Assembly (NCBI GenBank): GCA_945910005.1
Contig: OX246747.1
Span: forward strand, 3,458,670-3,522,669
Reading direction: 5' to 3'
DNA: 64,000 nucleotides
From: Isoperla grammatica
Taxonomy: Eukaryota; Arthropoda; Insecta; Plecoptera; Perlodidae
The notes below the pieces were generated by a model. It did no database searches. It was not told the origin of the DNA and saw nothing but the letters and a program-made list of their open reading frames with translations. This document shows, in pieces, positions 35,701 to 47,700 of the stretch (its first letter is position 1; every line of letters begins with the position of its first letter). Made by a program: the position numbers and the translations under genes.

Positions 35701-38700
35701 TCACTCCTTCTCTCCTTCTCTCCTTCTCTCCTTCTCTCCTTCTCTCCTTCTCTCCTCTCTCCTTCTCTCCTTCTCTCCTTCTCTCCTCTCTCTCCTCTCC
35801 TTCTCTCCTCTCCTTCTCTCCTTCTCTCCTTCTCTCCTTCTCTCCTTCTCTCCTTCTCTCCTTCTCTCCTCTCCTTCTCTCCTTCTCTCCTTCTCTCCTT
35901 CACTCCTTCTCTCCTTCTCTCCTTCTCTCCTTCTCGTCCTTCTCTCCTTCTCTCCTCTCCTTCTCTCCTTCTCTCCTTCTCTCCTTCTCTCCTTCTCTCC
36001 TTCTCTCCTTCTCTCCTTCTCTCCTTCTCTCCTCTCCTTCTCTCCTTCTCTCCTTATCTCCTTCTCTCCTTCTCTCCTTCTCTCCTCTCCTTCTCTCCTT
36101 CACTCCTTCTCTCCTTCTCTCCTTCTCTCCTTCTCTCCTCTCTCCTCTCCTTCTCTCCTTCTCTCCTTCTCTCCTTCTCTCCTTCTCTCCTTCTCTCCTT
36201 CTCTCCTTCTCTCCTTCTCTCCTTCTCTCCTTCTCTCCTTCTCTCCTTCTCTCCTTCTCTCCTTCTCTTCCTTCTCTCCTTCTCTCCTTCTCTCCTTCTC
36301 TCCATCTCTCCTCTCCTTCTCTCCTTCACTCCTTCTCTCCTTCTCTCCTTCTCTCCTTCTCTCCTTTTCTCCTCTCCTTCTCTCCTTCACTCCTTCTCTC
36401 CTTCTCTCCTTCTCTCCTCTCCTTCTCTCCTTCTCTCCTTCACTCCTCTCTCCTTCTCCTCCTTCTCTCCTCTCCTTCTCTCCTTCTCACTCCTTCTCTC
36501 CTTCTCTCCTTCTCTCCTTCTCTCCTTTCCTTCTCTCCTTCTCTCCTTCTCTCCTTCTCTCCTTCTCTTCCTTCTCTCCTTCTCTCCTTCTCTCCTTCTC
36601 TCCTTCTCTCCTTCTCTCCTCCTTTCTCTCCTCTCCTTCTCTCCTCTCTCTCCTTCTCTCCTTCTCTCCTTCTCTCCTTCTCTCCTTCTCTCCTTCTCAT
36701 CCTTCTCTCCTTCTCTCCTCTCTCCTTTTCTCCTTCTCTCCTTCTCTCCTTCTCTCCTTCTCTCCTTCTCTCCTTCTCTCCTTCTCTCCTTCTCTCCTTC
36801 TCTTCCTTCTCTCCTCTCCTTCTCTCCTTCTCTCCTTCTCTCCTTCTCTCCTTCTCTCCTTCTCTCCTTCTCTCCTCGTCCTTCTCCTCCTTCTCTCCTT
36901 CTCTCCTTCTCTCCTCTCCTTCTCCTTCTCTCCTTCTCTCCTTCTCTCCTTCTCTCCTTCTCTCCTCTCTCCTTCTCTCCTTCTCTCCTTCTCTCCTTCT
37001 CTCCTCTCCTTTTCTCCTTCTCTCCTTCTCTCCTTCTCTCCTTCTCTCCTTCTCTCCTTCTCTCCTTCTCTCCTTCTCTCCTTCTCTCCTTCTCTCCTTC
37101 TCTCCTCTCCTTCTCTCCTTCACTCCTCTCCTTCTCTCCTTCTCTCCTTCTCTCCTTCTCTCCTTCTCTCCTCTCCTTCTCTCCTTCTCTCCTTCACTCC
37201 TTCTCTCCTTCTCTCCTTCTCTCCTTCTCTCCTCTCCTCACCTTCTCTCCTTCTTCCTTCTCTCCTTCTCTCCTTCTCTCCTCCTTCTCTCCTTCTCTCC
37301 TTCTCTCCTTCTCTCCTTCTCTCCTCTTCTTCTCTCCTTCACTCCTCTCCTTCTCTCTCTCTCCTTCTCTCCTCATCTTCTCTCCTCTCCTTCTCTCCTT
37401 CTCTCCTTCTCTCCTTCTCTCCTTCTCTCCTTCTCTCCTTCTCTCCTCTCCTCTCCTTCTCTTCTTCTCTCCTTCTCTCCTTCTCTCCTTCTCTCCTTCT
37501 CTCCTCTCCTCTCCTTCTCTCCTTCTCTCCTTCTCTCCTTCTCTCCTTCTCTCCTTCTCTCCTCTCCTTCTCTCCTTCTCTCCTTCTCTCCTTCTCTCCT
37601 TCTCTCATCTCTCCTTCTCTCCTTCTCTCCTTCTCTTCTTCTCTCCTTCTCTCCTTCTCTCCTTCTCTCCTTCTCTCCTTCTCTCCTTCTCTCCTTCTCT
37701 CCTCTCCTCTCCTTCTCTCCTCTCCTTCTCTCCTTCTCTCCTTCTCTCCTTCTCTCCTTCTCTCCTTCTCTCCTTCTCTCCTTCTCTCCTTCTCTCCTTC
37801 TCTCCTCTCCTTCTCTCCTTCTCTCCTTCTCTCCTTCTCTCCTTCTCTTCTCTCCTTCTCTCCTTCTCTCCTTCTCTCTTTCTCTCCTTCTCTCCTTCTC
37901 TCCTCTCCTTCTCTCCTTCTCTCCTTCTCTCTCCTTCTCTCCTTCTCTCCTTCTCTCCTCTCTCCTTCTCTCCTTCTCTCCTTCTCTCCTTCTCTCCTTC
38001 TCTCCTTCTCTCCTTCTCTCTTCTCTCCTTCTCTCCTTCTCTCCTTCACTCCTTCTCTCCTTCTCTCCTTCTCTCCTTCTCTCCTTCTCTCCTTCTCTCC
38101 TCTCTCCTTCTCTCCTTCTCTCCTTCTCTCCTTCTCTCCTTCTCTCCTTCTCTCCTTCTCTCCTTCTCTTCTTCTCTCCTTCTCTCCTTCTCTCCTTCTC
38201 TCCTTCTCTCCTTCTCTCCTTCTCTCCTTCTCTCCTCTCCTTCTCTCCTTCTCTCCTTATCTCCTTCTCTCCTTCTCTCCTTCTCTCCTCTCCTTCTCTC
38301 CTTCACTCCTTCTCTCCTTCTCTCCTTCTCTCCTTCTCTCCTTCTCTTCCTCTCCTTCTCTCCTTCTCTCCTTCTCTCCTTCTCTCCTTCTCTCCTTCTC
38401 TCCTTCTCTCCTTCTCTCCTTCTCTCCTTCTCTCCTTCTCTCCTCTCTCCATCTCTCCTCTCCTTCTCTCCTTCACTCCTTCTCTCCTTCTTTCCTTCTC
38501 TCCTTCTCTTCCTTTTCTCCTCTTCTTCTCTCCTTCACTCCTTCTCTCCTTCTCTCCTTCTCTCCTCTCCTTCTCTCCTTCTCTCCTTCACTCCTTCTCT
38601 CCTTCTCTCCTTCTCTCCTCTCCTTCTCTCCTTCACTCCTTCTCTCCTTCTCTCCTTCTCTCCTTCTCTCCTTCTCTCCTTCTCTCCTTTCTTCTCTCCT

Positions 38701-41700
38701 TCTCTCCTTCTCTCCTTCTCTCCTTCTCTCCTTCTCTCCTTCTCTCCTTCTCTCCTTCTCTCCTTCTCTCCTTCTCTCCTCTCCTTCTCTCCTTCTCTCC
38801 TTCTCTCCTTCTCTCCTTCTCTCTCTCCTTCTCTCCTTCTCTCCTTCTCTCCTTCTCTCCTTCTCTCCTTCTCTCCTCTCCTTCTCTCCTTCTCTCCTTC
38901 TCTCCTCTCTCCTTCTCTCCTTCTCTCCTTCTCTCCTTCTCTCCTTCTCTCCTTCTCTCCTTCTCTCCTTCTCTCCTCTCTTCTCTCCTTCTCTCTCCTT
39001 CTCTCCTTCTCTCCTTCTCTCCTTCTCTCCTTCTCTCCTTCTCTCTCTCTCCTTCTCTCCTTCTCTCCTTCTCTCCTTCTCTCCTCTCCTTCTCTCCTTC
39101 TCTCCTTCTCTCCTTCTCTCCTTCTCTCCTTCTCTCCTTCTCTCCTCTCCTTTTCTCCTTCTCTCCTTCTCTCCTTCTCTCCTTCTCTCCTTCTCTCCTT
39201 CTCTTCTTCTCTCCTTCTCTTCTTCTCTCCTTCTCTCCTTCTCTCCTCTCCTTCTCTCCTTCTCTCCTTCTCTCCTTCTCTCCTTCTCTCCTTCTCTCCT
39301 TCTCTCCTCTCCTTCTCTCCTCACTCCTCTCCTTCTCTCCTTCTCTCCTTCTCTCCTCTCCTTCTCTCCTTCTCTCCTTCACTCCTTCTCTCCTTCTCTC
39401 CTTCTCTCCTTCTCTCTCTCCTCACCTTCTCTCCTTCTCTCCTTCTCTCCTTCTCTCCTCTCCTTCTCTTCTTCTCTCCTTCTCTCCTTCTCTCCTTCTC
39501 TCCTTCTCTCCTCTTCTTCTCTCCTTCACTCCTCTCCTTCTCTCCTTCTCTCCTTCTCTCCTCTCCTTCTCTCCTCTCCTTCTCTCCTTCTCTCCTTCTC
39601 TCCTTCTCTCCTTCTCTCCTTCTCTCCTTCTCTCCTCTCCTCTCTCTTCTTCTCTCCTTCTCTCCTTCTCTCCTCTCTCCTTCTCTCCTCTCTCTCTCCT
39701 TCTCTCCTTCTCCTCCTTCTCTCCTTCTCTCCTTCTCTCCTCTCTCTTATCTCCTTCTCTCCTTCTCTCCTTCTCTCAGTCTCTCCTTCTCTCCTTCTCT
39801 CCTTCTCTTCCTTCTCTCCTTCTCTCCTTCTCTCCTTCTCTCCTTCTCTCCTTCTCTCCTTCTCTTCTCTTTCTCTCCTTCTCTCCTTCACTCCTTCTCT
39901 CCTTCTCTCCTACTCTCCTTCTCTCCTTCTCTCCTTCTCTCCTTCTCTCCTTCTCTCCTTCTCTCCTTCTCTCCTTCTCTCCTCTCCTTCTCTCTTCTCT
40001 CCTTCTCTCCTTCTCTCCTTCTCTACTTCTCTCCTTCTCTCCTTCTCTCCTTCTCTCCTCTCCTTCTCTCCTTCTCTCCTTCTCTCCTCTCCTCTCCTTC
40101 TCTCCTTCTCTCCTTCTCTCCTCTCCTTCTCTCCTTCTCTCCTTCTCTCCTCTCCTCTCCTTCTCTCCTTCTCTCCTTCTCTCCTTCTCTCCTTCTCTCC
40201 TTCTCTCCTTCTCTCCTCTCCTTCTCTCCTTCTCTCCTTCTCTCCTTCTCTCCTTCTCTCCTCTCTCCTCTCCTTCTCTCCTTCTCTCCTTCTCTCCTTC
40301 TCTCCTTCTCTCCTTCTCTCCTCTCTCCTTCTCTCCTTCTCTCCTTCTCTCCTCTCCTTCTCTTCTTCTCTCCTCTCTCCTTCTCTCCTTTCCTTCTCTC
40401 CTTCTCTCCTTCTCTCCTTCTCTCCTTCTCTCCTTCTCTCCTCTCCTTCTCTCCTTCTCTCCTTCTCTCCTTCTCTCCTCTCCTTCTCTCCTTCTCTCCT
40501 TCTCTCCTTCTCTCCTTCTCTCCTTCTCTCCTTCTCTCCTCTCCTTCTCTTCTTCTCTCCTTCTCTCCCTTCTCTCCTCTCCTTCTCTCCTTCTCTCCTT
40601 CTCTCCTTCTCTCCTCTCCTTCTCTCCTCTCCTTCTCTCCTCTCTCCTTCTCTCCTTCTCCTTCTCTCTCCTCTCCTCTCCTTCTCTCCTTCTCTCCTTC
40701 TCTCCTTCTCTCCTTCTCTCCTCTCTCCTCTCCTTCTCTTCTTCTCTCCTTCTCTCCTTCTCTCCTCTCCTTCTCTCCTTCTCTCCTTCTCTCCTCTCTC
40801 CTTCTCTCCTTCTCTCCTTCTCTCCTTCTCTCCTTCTCTCCTCTCCTTCTCTTCTTCTCTCCTTCTCTCCTTCTCTCCTTCTCTCCTTCTCTCCTCTCTT
40901 CTCTCCTCTCCTTCTCTCCTTCTCTCCTTCTCTCCTTCTCTCCTTCTCTCCTTCTCTCCTTCTCTCCTTCTCTCCTTCTCTCCTTCTCTCCTTCTCTCCT
41001 TCTCTCCTTCTCTCCTTCTCTCTTCTCTCCCTCTCCTNNNNNNNNNNNNNNNNNNNNNNNNNNNNNNNNNNNNNNNNNNNNNNNNNNNNNNNNNNNNNNN
41101 NNNNNNNNNNNNNNNNNNNNNNNNNNNNNNNNNNNNNNNNNNNNNNNNNNNNNNNNNNNNNNNNNNNNNNNNNNNNNNNNNNNNNNNNNNNNNNNNNNNN
41201 NNNNNNNNNNNNNNNNNNNNNNNNNNNNNNNNNNNNNTCTCTCCTTCTCTCCTTCTCCCCTTCTCTCCTTCTCTCCTTCTCTCCTTCTCTCCTTCTCTCC
41301 TTCTCTCCTCTCCTTCTCTCCTTCTCTCCTTCTCTCCTTCTCTCCTTCTCTCCTTCTCTCCTTCTCTCCTTCTCTCCTTCTCTCCTTCTCTCCTTCTCTC
41401 CTCTCTCTTTCTCCTTCTCTCCTTCTCTCCTTCTCTCCTTCTCTCCTTCTCTCCTTCTCTCCTTCTCTCCTTCTCTCCTTCTCTCCTTCTCTCCTTCTCT
41501 CCTTCTCTCCTCTCCTTCTCTCCTTCTCTCCTTCTCTCCTTCTCTCCTTCTCTCCTTCTCTCCTTCTCTCCTTCTCTCCTCTCCTTCTCTCCTTCTCTCC
41601 TTCTCTCCTTCTCTCCTCTCCTTCTCTCCTTCTCTCCTTCTCTCCTTCTCTCCTTCTCTCCTTCTCTCCTTCTCTCCTCTCCTTTTCTCCTTCTCTCCTT

Positions 41701-44700
41701 CTCTCCTTCTCTCCTTCTCTCCTTCTCTCCTTCTCTTCTTCTCTCCTTCTCTTCTTCTCTCCTTCTCTCCTTCTCTCCTCTCCTTCTCTCCTTCTCTCCT
41801 TCTCTCCTTCTCTCCTTCTCTCCTTCTCTCCTTCTCTCCTCTCCTTCTCTCCTTCACTCCTCTCCTTCTCTCCTTCTCTCCTTCTCTCCTCTCCTTCTCT
41901 CCTTCTCTCCTTCACTCCTTCTCTCCTTCTCTCCTTCTCTCCTTCTCTCCTCTCCTCACCTTCTCTCCTTCTCTCCTTCTCTCCTTCTCTCCTCTCCTTC
42001 TCTTCTTCTCTCCTTCTCTCCTTCTCTCCTTCTCTCCTTCTCTCCTCTTCTTCTCTCCTTCACTCCTCTCCTTCTCTCCTTCTCTCCTTCTCTCCTCTCC
42101 TTCTCTCCTCTCCTTCTCTCCTTCTCTCCTTCTCTCCTTCTCTCCTTCTCTCCTTCTCTCCTTCTCTCCCTCTCCTCTCCTTCTCTTCTTCTCTCCTTCT
42201 CTCCTTCTCTCCTTCTCTCCTTCTCTCCTCTCCTCTCCTTCTCTCCTTCTCTCCTTCTCTCCTTCTCTCCTTCTCTCCTCTCCTTATCTCCTTCTCTCCT
42301 TCTCTCCTTCTCTCAGTCTCTCCTTCTCTCCTTCTCTCCTTCTCTCCTTCTCTCCTTCTCTCCTTCTCTCCTTCTCTCCTTCTCTCCTTCTCTCCTTCTC
42401 TCCTTCTCTCTTTCTCTCCTTCTCTCCTTCACTCCTTCTCTCCTTCTCTCCTACTCTCCTTCTCTCCTTCTCTCCTTCTCTCCTTCTCTCCTTCTCTCCT
42501 TCTCTCCTTCTCTCCTTCTCTCCTCTCCTTCTCTCTTCTCTCCTTCTCTCCTTCTCTCCTTCTCTACTTCTCTCCTTCTCTCCTTCTCTCCTTCTCTCCT
42601 CTCCTTCTCTCCTTCTCTCCTTCTCTCCTCTCCTCTCCTTCTCTCCTTCTCTCCTTCTCTCCTCTCCTTCTCTCCTTCTCTCCTTCTCTCCTCTCCTCTC
42701 CTTCTCTCCTTCTCTCCTTCTCTCCTTCTCTCCTTCTCTCCTTCTCTCCTTCTCTCCTCTCCTTCTCTCCTTCTCTCCTTCTCTCCTTCTCTCCTTCTCT
42801 CCTTCTCTCCTCTCCTTCTCTCCTTCTCTCCTTCTCTCCTTCTCTCCTTCTCTCCTTCTCTCCTTCTCTCCTTCTCTCCTTCTCTCCTTCTCTCCTCTCC
42901 TTCTCTTCTTCTCTCCTTCTCTCCTTCTCTCCTTTCCTTCTCTCCTTCTCTCCTTCTCTCCTTCTCTCCTTCTCTCCTTCTCTCCTCTCCTTCTCTCCTT
43001 CTCTCCTTCTCTCCTTCTCTCCTCTCCTTCTCTCCTTCTCTCCTTCTCTCCTTCTCTCCTTCTCTCCTTCTCTCCTTCTCTCCTCTCCTTCTCTTCTTCT
43101 CTCCTTCTCTCCTTCTCTCCTCTCCTTCTCTCCTTCTCTCCTTCTCTCCTTCTCTCCTTCTCTCCTTCTCTCCTCTCCTTCTCTCCTTCTCTCCTTCTCT
43201 CCTTCTCTCCTTCTCTCCTTCTCTCCTCTCCTTCTCTCCTTCTCTCCTTCTCTCCTTCTCTCCTTCTCTCCTTCTCTCCTCTCCTTCTCTTCTTCTCTCC
43301 TTCTCTCCTTCTCTCCTCTCCTTCTCTCCTTCTCTCCTTCTCTCCTTCTCTCCTTCTCTCCTTCTCTCCTTCTCTCCTTCTCTCCTTCTCTCCTCTCCTT
43401 CTCTTCTTCTCTCCTTCTCTCCTTCTCTCCTTCTCTTCCTTCTCTCCTCTCCTTCTCTCCTCTCCTTCTCTCCTTCTCTCCTTCTCTCCTTCTCTCCTTC
43501 TCTCCTTCTCTCCTTCTCTCCTTCTCTCCTTCTCTCCTTCTCTCCTTCTCTCCTTCTCTCCTTCTCTCCTTCTCTCCTTCTCTCCTTCTCTCCTTAACTT
43601 CTTCTCTCCTTCTCTCCTTCTCTCCTTCTCTCCTTCTCTCCTTCTCTCCTTCTCTCCTCTCCTCTCCTTCTCTCCTTCTCTCCTTCTCTCCTTCTCTTCT
43701 TCTCTCCTTCTCTCCTCTCCTTCTCTCCTTCACTCCTTCTCTCCTCTCCTTCTCTCCTTCTCTCCTTCACTCCTTCTCTCCTTCACTCCTTCTCTCCTTC
43801 TCTCCTTCTCTCCTTCTCTCCTTCTCTCCTTCTCTCCTCTCCTTCTCTTCTTCTCTCCTTCTCTCTTTCTCTCCTTCTCTTCTCTCCTTCTCTCCTTCTC
43901 TCCTTCTCTCCTTCTCTCGTCTCCTCTCCTTCTCTCCTTCTCTCCTTCTCTCCTTCTCTCCTTCTCTTCTTCTCTCCTTCTCTCCTCTCCTTCTCTCCTT
44001 CACTCCTTCTCTCCTTCTCTCCTTCTCTCCTTCTCTCCTTCTCTCCTCTCCTTCTCTCCTTCTCTCCTTCTCTCCTTCTCTCCTTCTCTCCTTCTCTCCT
44101 TCTCTCCTCTCCTTCTCTCCTTCACTCCTCTCCTTCTCTCCTTCTCTCCTTCTCTCCTCTCCTTCTCTCCTTCTCTCCTTCACTCCTTCTCTCCTCTCCT
44201 TTCTCCTTCTCTCCTTCTCTCCTTCTCTCCTTCTCTCCTTCTCTCCTTCTCTCCTTCTCTCCTTCTCTCCTTCTCTCCTTCTCTCCTTCTCTCCTTCTCT
44301 CTTTCTCTCCTTCTCTCCTTCACTCCTTCTCTCCTTCTCTCCTACTCTCCTTCTCTCCTTCTCTCCTTCTCTCCTTCTCTCCTTCTCTCCTTCTCTCCTT
44401 CTCTCCTTCTCTCCTCTCCTTCTCTTCTTCTCTCCTTCTCTCCTTCTCTCCTTCTCTCCTTCTCTCCTTCTCTCCTTCTCTCCTTCTCTCCTTCTCTCCT
44501 CTCTTTCTCTCCTCTCCTTCTCTCCTTCTCTCCTTCTCTCCTTCTCTCCTTCTCTCCTTCTCTCCTTCTCTCCTTCTCTCCTTCTCTCCTTCTCTCCTCT
44601 CCTTTTCTCCTTCTCTCCTTCTCTCCTTCTCTCCTTCTCTCCTTCTCTCCTTCTCTCCTTCTCTCCTTCTCTCCTTCTCTCCTTCTCTCCTCTCCTTCTC

Positions 44701-47700
44701 TCCTTCTCTCCTTCTCTCCTTCTCTCCTTCTCTCCTTCTCTCCTTCTCTCCTCTCCTTCTCTCCTTCTCTCCTTCTCTCCTTCTCTCCTCTCCTTCTCTC
44801 CTTCTCTCCTTCTCTCCTTCTCTCCTTCTCTCCTTCTCTCCTTCTCTCCTTCTCTCCTTCTCTCCTTCTCTCCTTCTCTCCTCTCCTTTTCTCCTTCTCT
44901 CCTTCTCTCCTTCTCTCCTTCTCTCCTTCTCTCCTTCTCTCCTTCTCTCCTTCTCTCCTTCTCTCCTTCTCTCCTTCTCTCCTCTCCTTCTCTCCTTCAC
45001 TCCTCTCCTTCTCTCCTTCTCTCCTTCTCTCCTTCTCTCCTCTCCTTCTCTCCTTCTCTCCTTCACTCCTTCTCTCCTTCTCTCCTTCTCTCCTTCTCTC
45101 CTCTCCTCACCTTCTCTCCTTCTCTCCTTCTCTCCTTCTCTCCTTCTCTCCTCTCCTTCTCTCCTTCTCTCCTTCTCTCCTTCTCTCCTTCTCTCCTCTT
45201 CTTCTCTCCTTCACTCCTCTCCTTCTCTCCTTCTCTCCTTCTCTCCTCATCTTCTCTCCTCTCCTTCTCTCCTTCTCTCCTCTCTCCTTCTCTCCTTCTC
45301 TCCTTCTCTCCTTCTCTCCTCTCCTCTCCTTCTCTTCTTCTCTCCTTCTCTCCTTCTCTCCTTCTCTCCTTCTCTCCTCTCCTCTCCTTCTCTCCTTCTC
45401 TCCTTCTCTCCTTCTCTCCTTCTCTCCTCTCCTTCTCTCCTTCTCTCCTTCTCTCCTTCTCTCCTTCTCTCAGTCTCTCCTTCTCTCCTTCTCTCCTTCT
45501 CTTCTTCTCTCCTTCTCTCCTTCTCTCCTTCTCTCCTTCTCTCCTTCTCTCCTTCTCTCCTTCTCTCCTTCTCTCCTCTCCTCTCCTTCTCTCCTCTCCT
45601 TCTCTCCTTCTCTCCTTCTCTCCTTCTCTCCTTCTCTCCTTCTCTCCTTCTCTCCTTCTCTCCTTCTCTCCTTCTCTCCTCTCCTTCTCTCCTTCTCTCC
45701 TTCTCTCCTTCTCTCCTTCTCTTCTCTCCTTCTCTCCTTCTCTCCTTCTCTCTTTCTCTCCTTCTCTCCTTCTCTCCTCTCCTTCTCTCCTTCTCTCCTT
45801 CTCTCCTTCTCTCCTTCTCTCCTTCTCTCCTTCTCTCCTTCTCTCCTTCTCTCCTTCTCTCCTTCTCTCCTTCTCTCCTTCTCTCCTTCTCTCTTTCTCT
45901 CCTTCTCTCCTTCTCTCCTTCACTCCTTCTCTCCTTCTCTCCTACTCTCCTTCTCTCCTTCTCTCCTTCTCTCCTTCTCTCCTTCTCTCCTTCTCTCCTT
46001 CTCTCCTTCTCTCCTTCTCTCCTTCTCTCCTTCTCTCCTTCTCTTCTTCTCTCCTTCTCTCCTTCTCTCCTTCTCTCCTTCTCTCCTTCTCTCCTTCTCT
46101 CCTTCTCTCCTTCTCTCCTCTCCTTCTCTCCTTCTCTCCTTATCTCCTTCTCTCCTTCTCTCCTTCTCTCCTCTCCTTCTCTCCTTCACTCCTTCTCTCC
46201 TTCTCTCCTTCTCTCCTTCTCTCCTTCTCTCCTCTCCTTCTCTCCTTCTCTCCTTCTCTCCTTCTCTCCTTCTCTCCTTCTGTCCTTCTCTCCTTCTCTC
46301 CTTCTCTCCTTCTCTCCTTCTCTCCATCTCTCCTCTCCTTCTCTCCTTCACTCCTTCTCTCCTTCTTTCCTTCTCTCCTTCTCTCCTTTTCTCCTCTTCT
46401 TCTCTCCTTCACTCCTTCTCTCCTTCTCTCCTTCTCTCCTCTCCTTCTCTCCTTCTCTCCTTCACTCCTTCTCTCCTTCTCTCCTTCTCTCCTCTCCTTC
46501 TCTCCTTCACTTCTTCTCTCCTTCTCTCCTTCTCTCCTTCTCTCCTTCTCTCCTTTCCTTCTCTCCTTCTCTCCTTCTCTCCTTCTCTCCTTCTCTCCCT
46601 TCTCTCCTTCTCTCCTTCTCTCCTTCTCTCCTTCTCTCCTTCTCTCCTCTCCTTCTCTCCTTCTCTCCTTCTCTCCTTCTCTCCTTCTCTCCTCTCTCCT
46701 TCTCTCCTTCTCTCCTTCTCTCCTTCTCTCCTCTCCTTTTCTCCTTCTCTCCTTCTCTCCTTCTCTCCTTCTCTCCTTCTCTCCTTCTCTCCTTCTCTCC
46801 TTCTCTCCTTCTCTCCTCTCCTTCTCTCCTTCTCTCCTTCTCTCCTTCTCTCCTTCTCTCCTTCTCTCCTTCTCTCCTTCTCTCCTCTCCTTCTCTCCTT
46901 CTCTCCTTCTCTCCTTCTCTCCTCTCCTTCTCTCCTTCTCTCCTTCTCTCCTTCTCTCCTTCTCTCCTTCTCTCCTTCTCTCCTCTCCTTTTCTCCTTCT
47001 CTCCTTCTCTCCTTCTCTCCTTCTCTCCTTCTCTCCTTCTCTTCTTCTCTCCTTCTCTCCTTCTCTCCTTCTCTCCTTCTCTCCTCTCCTTCTCTCCTTC
47101 TCTCCTTCTCTCCTTCTCTCCTTCTCTCCTTCTCTCCTTCTCTCCTCTCCTTCTCTCCTTCACTCCTCTCCTTCTCTCCTTCTCTCCTTCTCTCCTCTCC
47201 TTCTCTCCTTCTCTCCTTCACTCCTTCTCTCCTTCTCTCCTTCTCTCCTTCTCTCCTCTCCTCACCTTCTCTCCTTCTCTCCTTCTCTCCTTCTCTCCTC
47301 TCCTTCTCTTCTTCTCTCCTTCTCTCCTTCTCTCCTTCTCTCCTTCTCTTCTCTTCTTCTCTCCTTCACTCCTCTCCTTCTCTCCTTCTCTCCTCTCCTT
47401 CTCTCCTCTTCTTCTCTCCTTCTCTCCTTCTCTCCTTCTCTCCTTCTCTCCTTCTCTCCTTCTCTCCTTCTCTCCTCTCCTCTCCTTCTCTTCTTCTCTC
47501 CTTCTCTCCTTCTCTCCTTCTCTCCTTCTCTCCTCTCCTCTCCTTCTCTCCTTCTCTCCTTCTCTCCTTCTCTCCTTCTCTCCTCTCCTTATCTCCTTCT
47601 CTCCTTCTCTCCTTCTCTCAGTCTCTCCTTCTCTCCTTCTCTCCTTCTCTTCTTCTCTCCTTCTCTCCTTCTCTCCTTCTCTCCTTCTCTCCTTCTCTCC

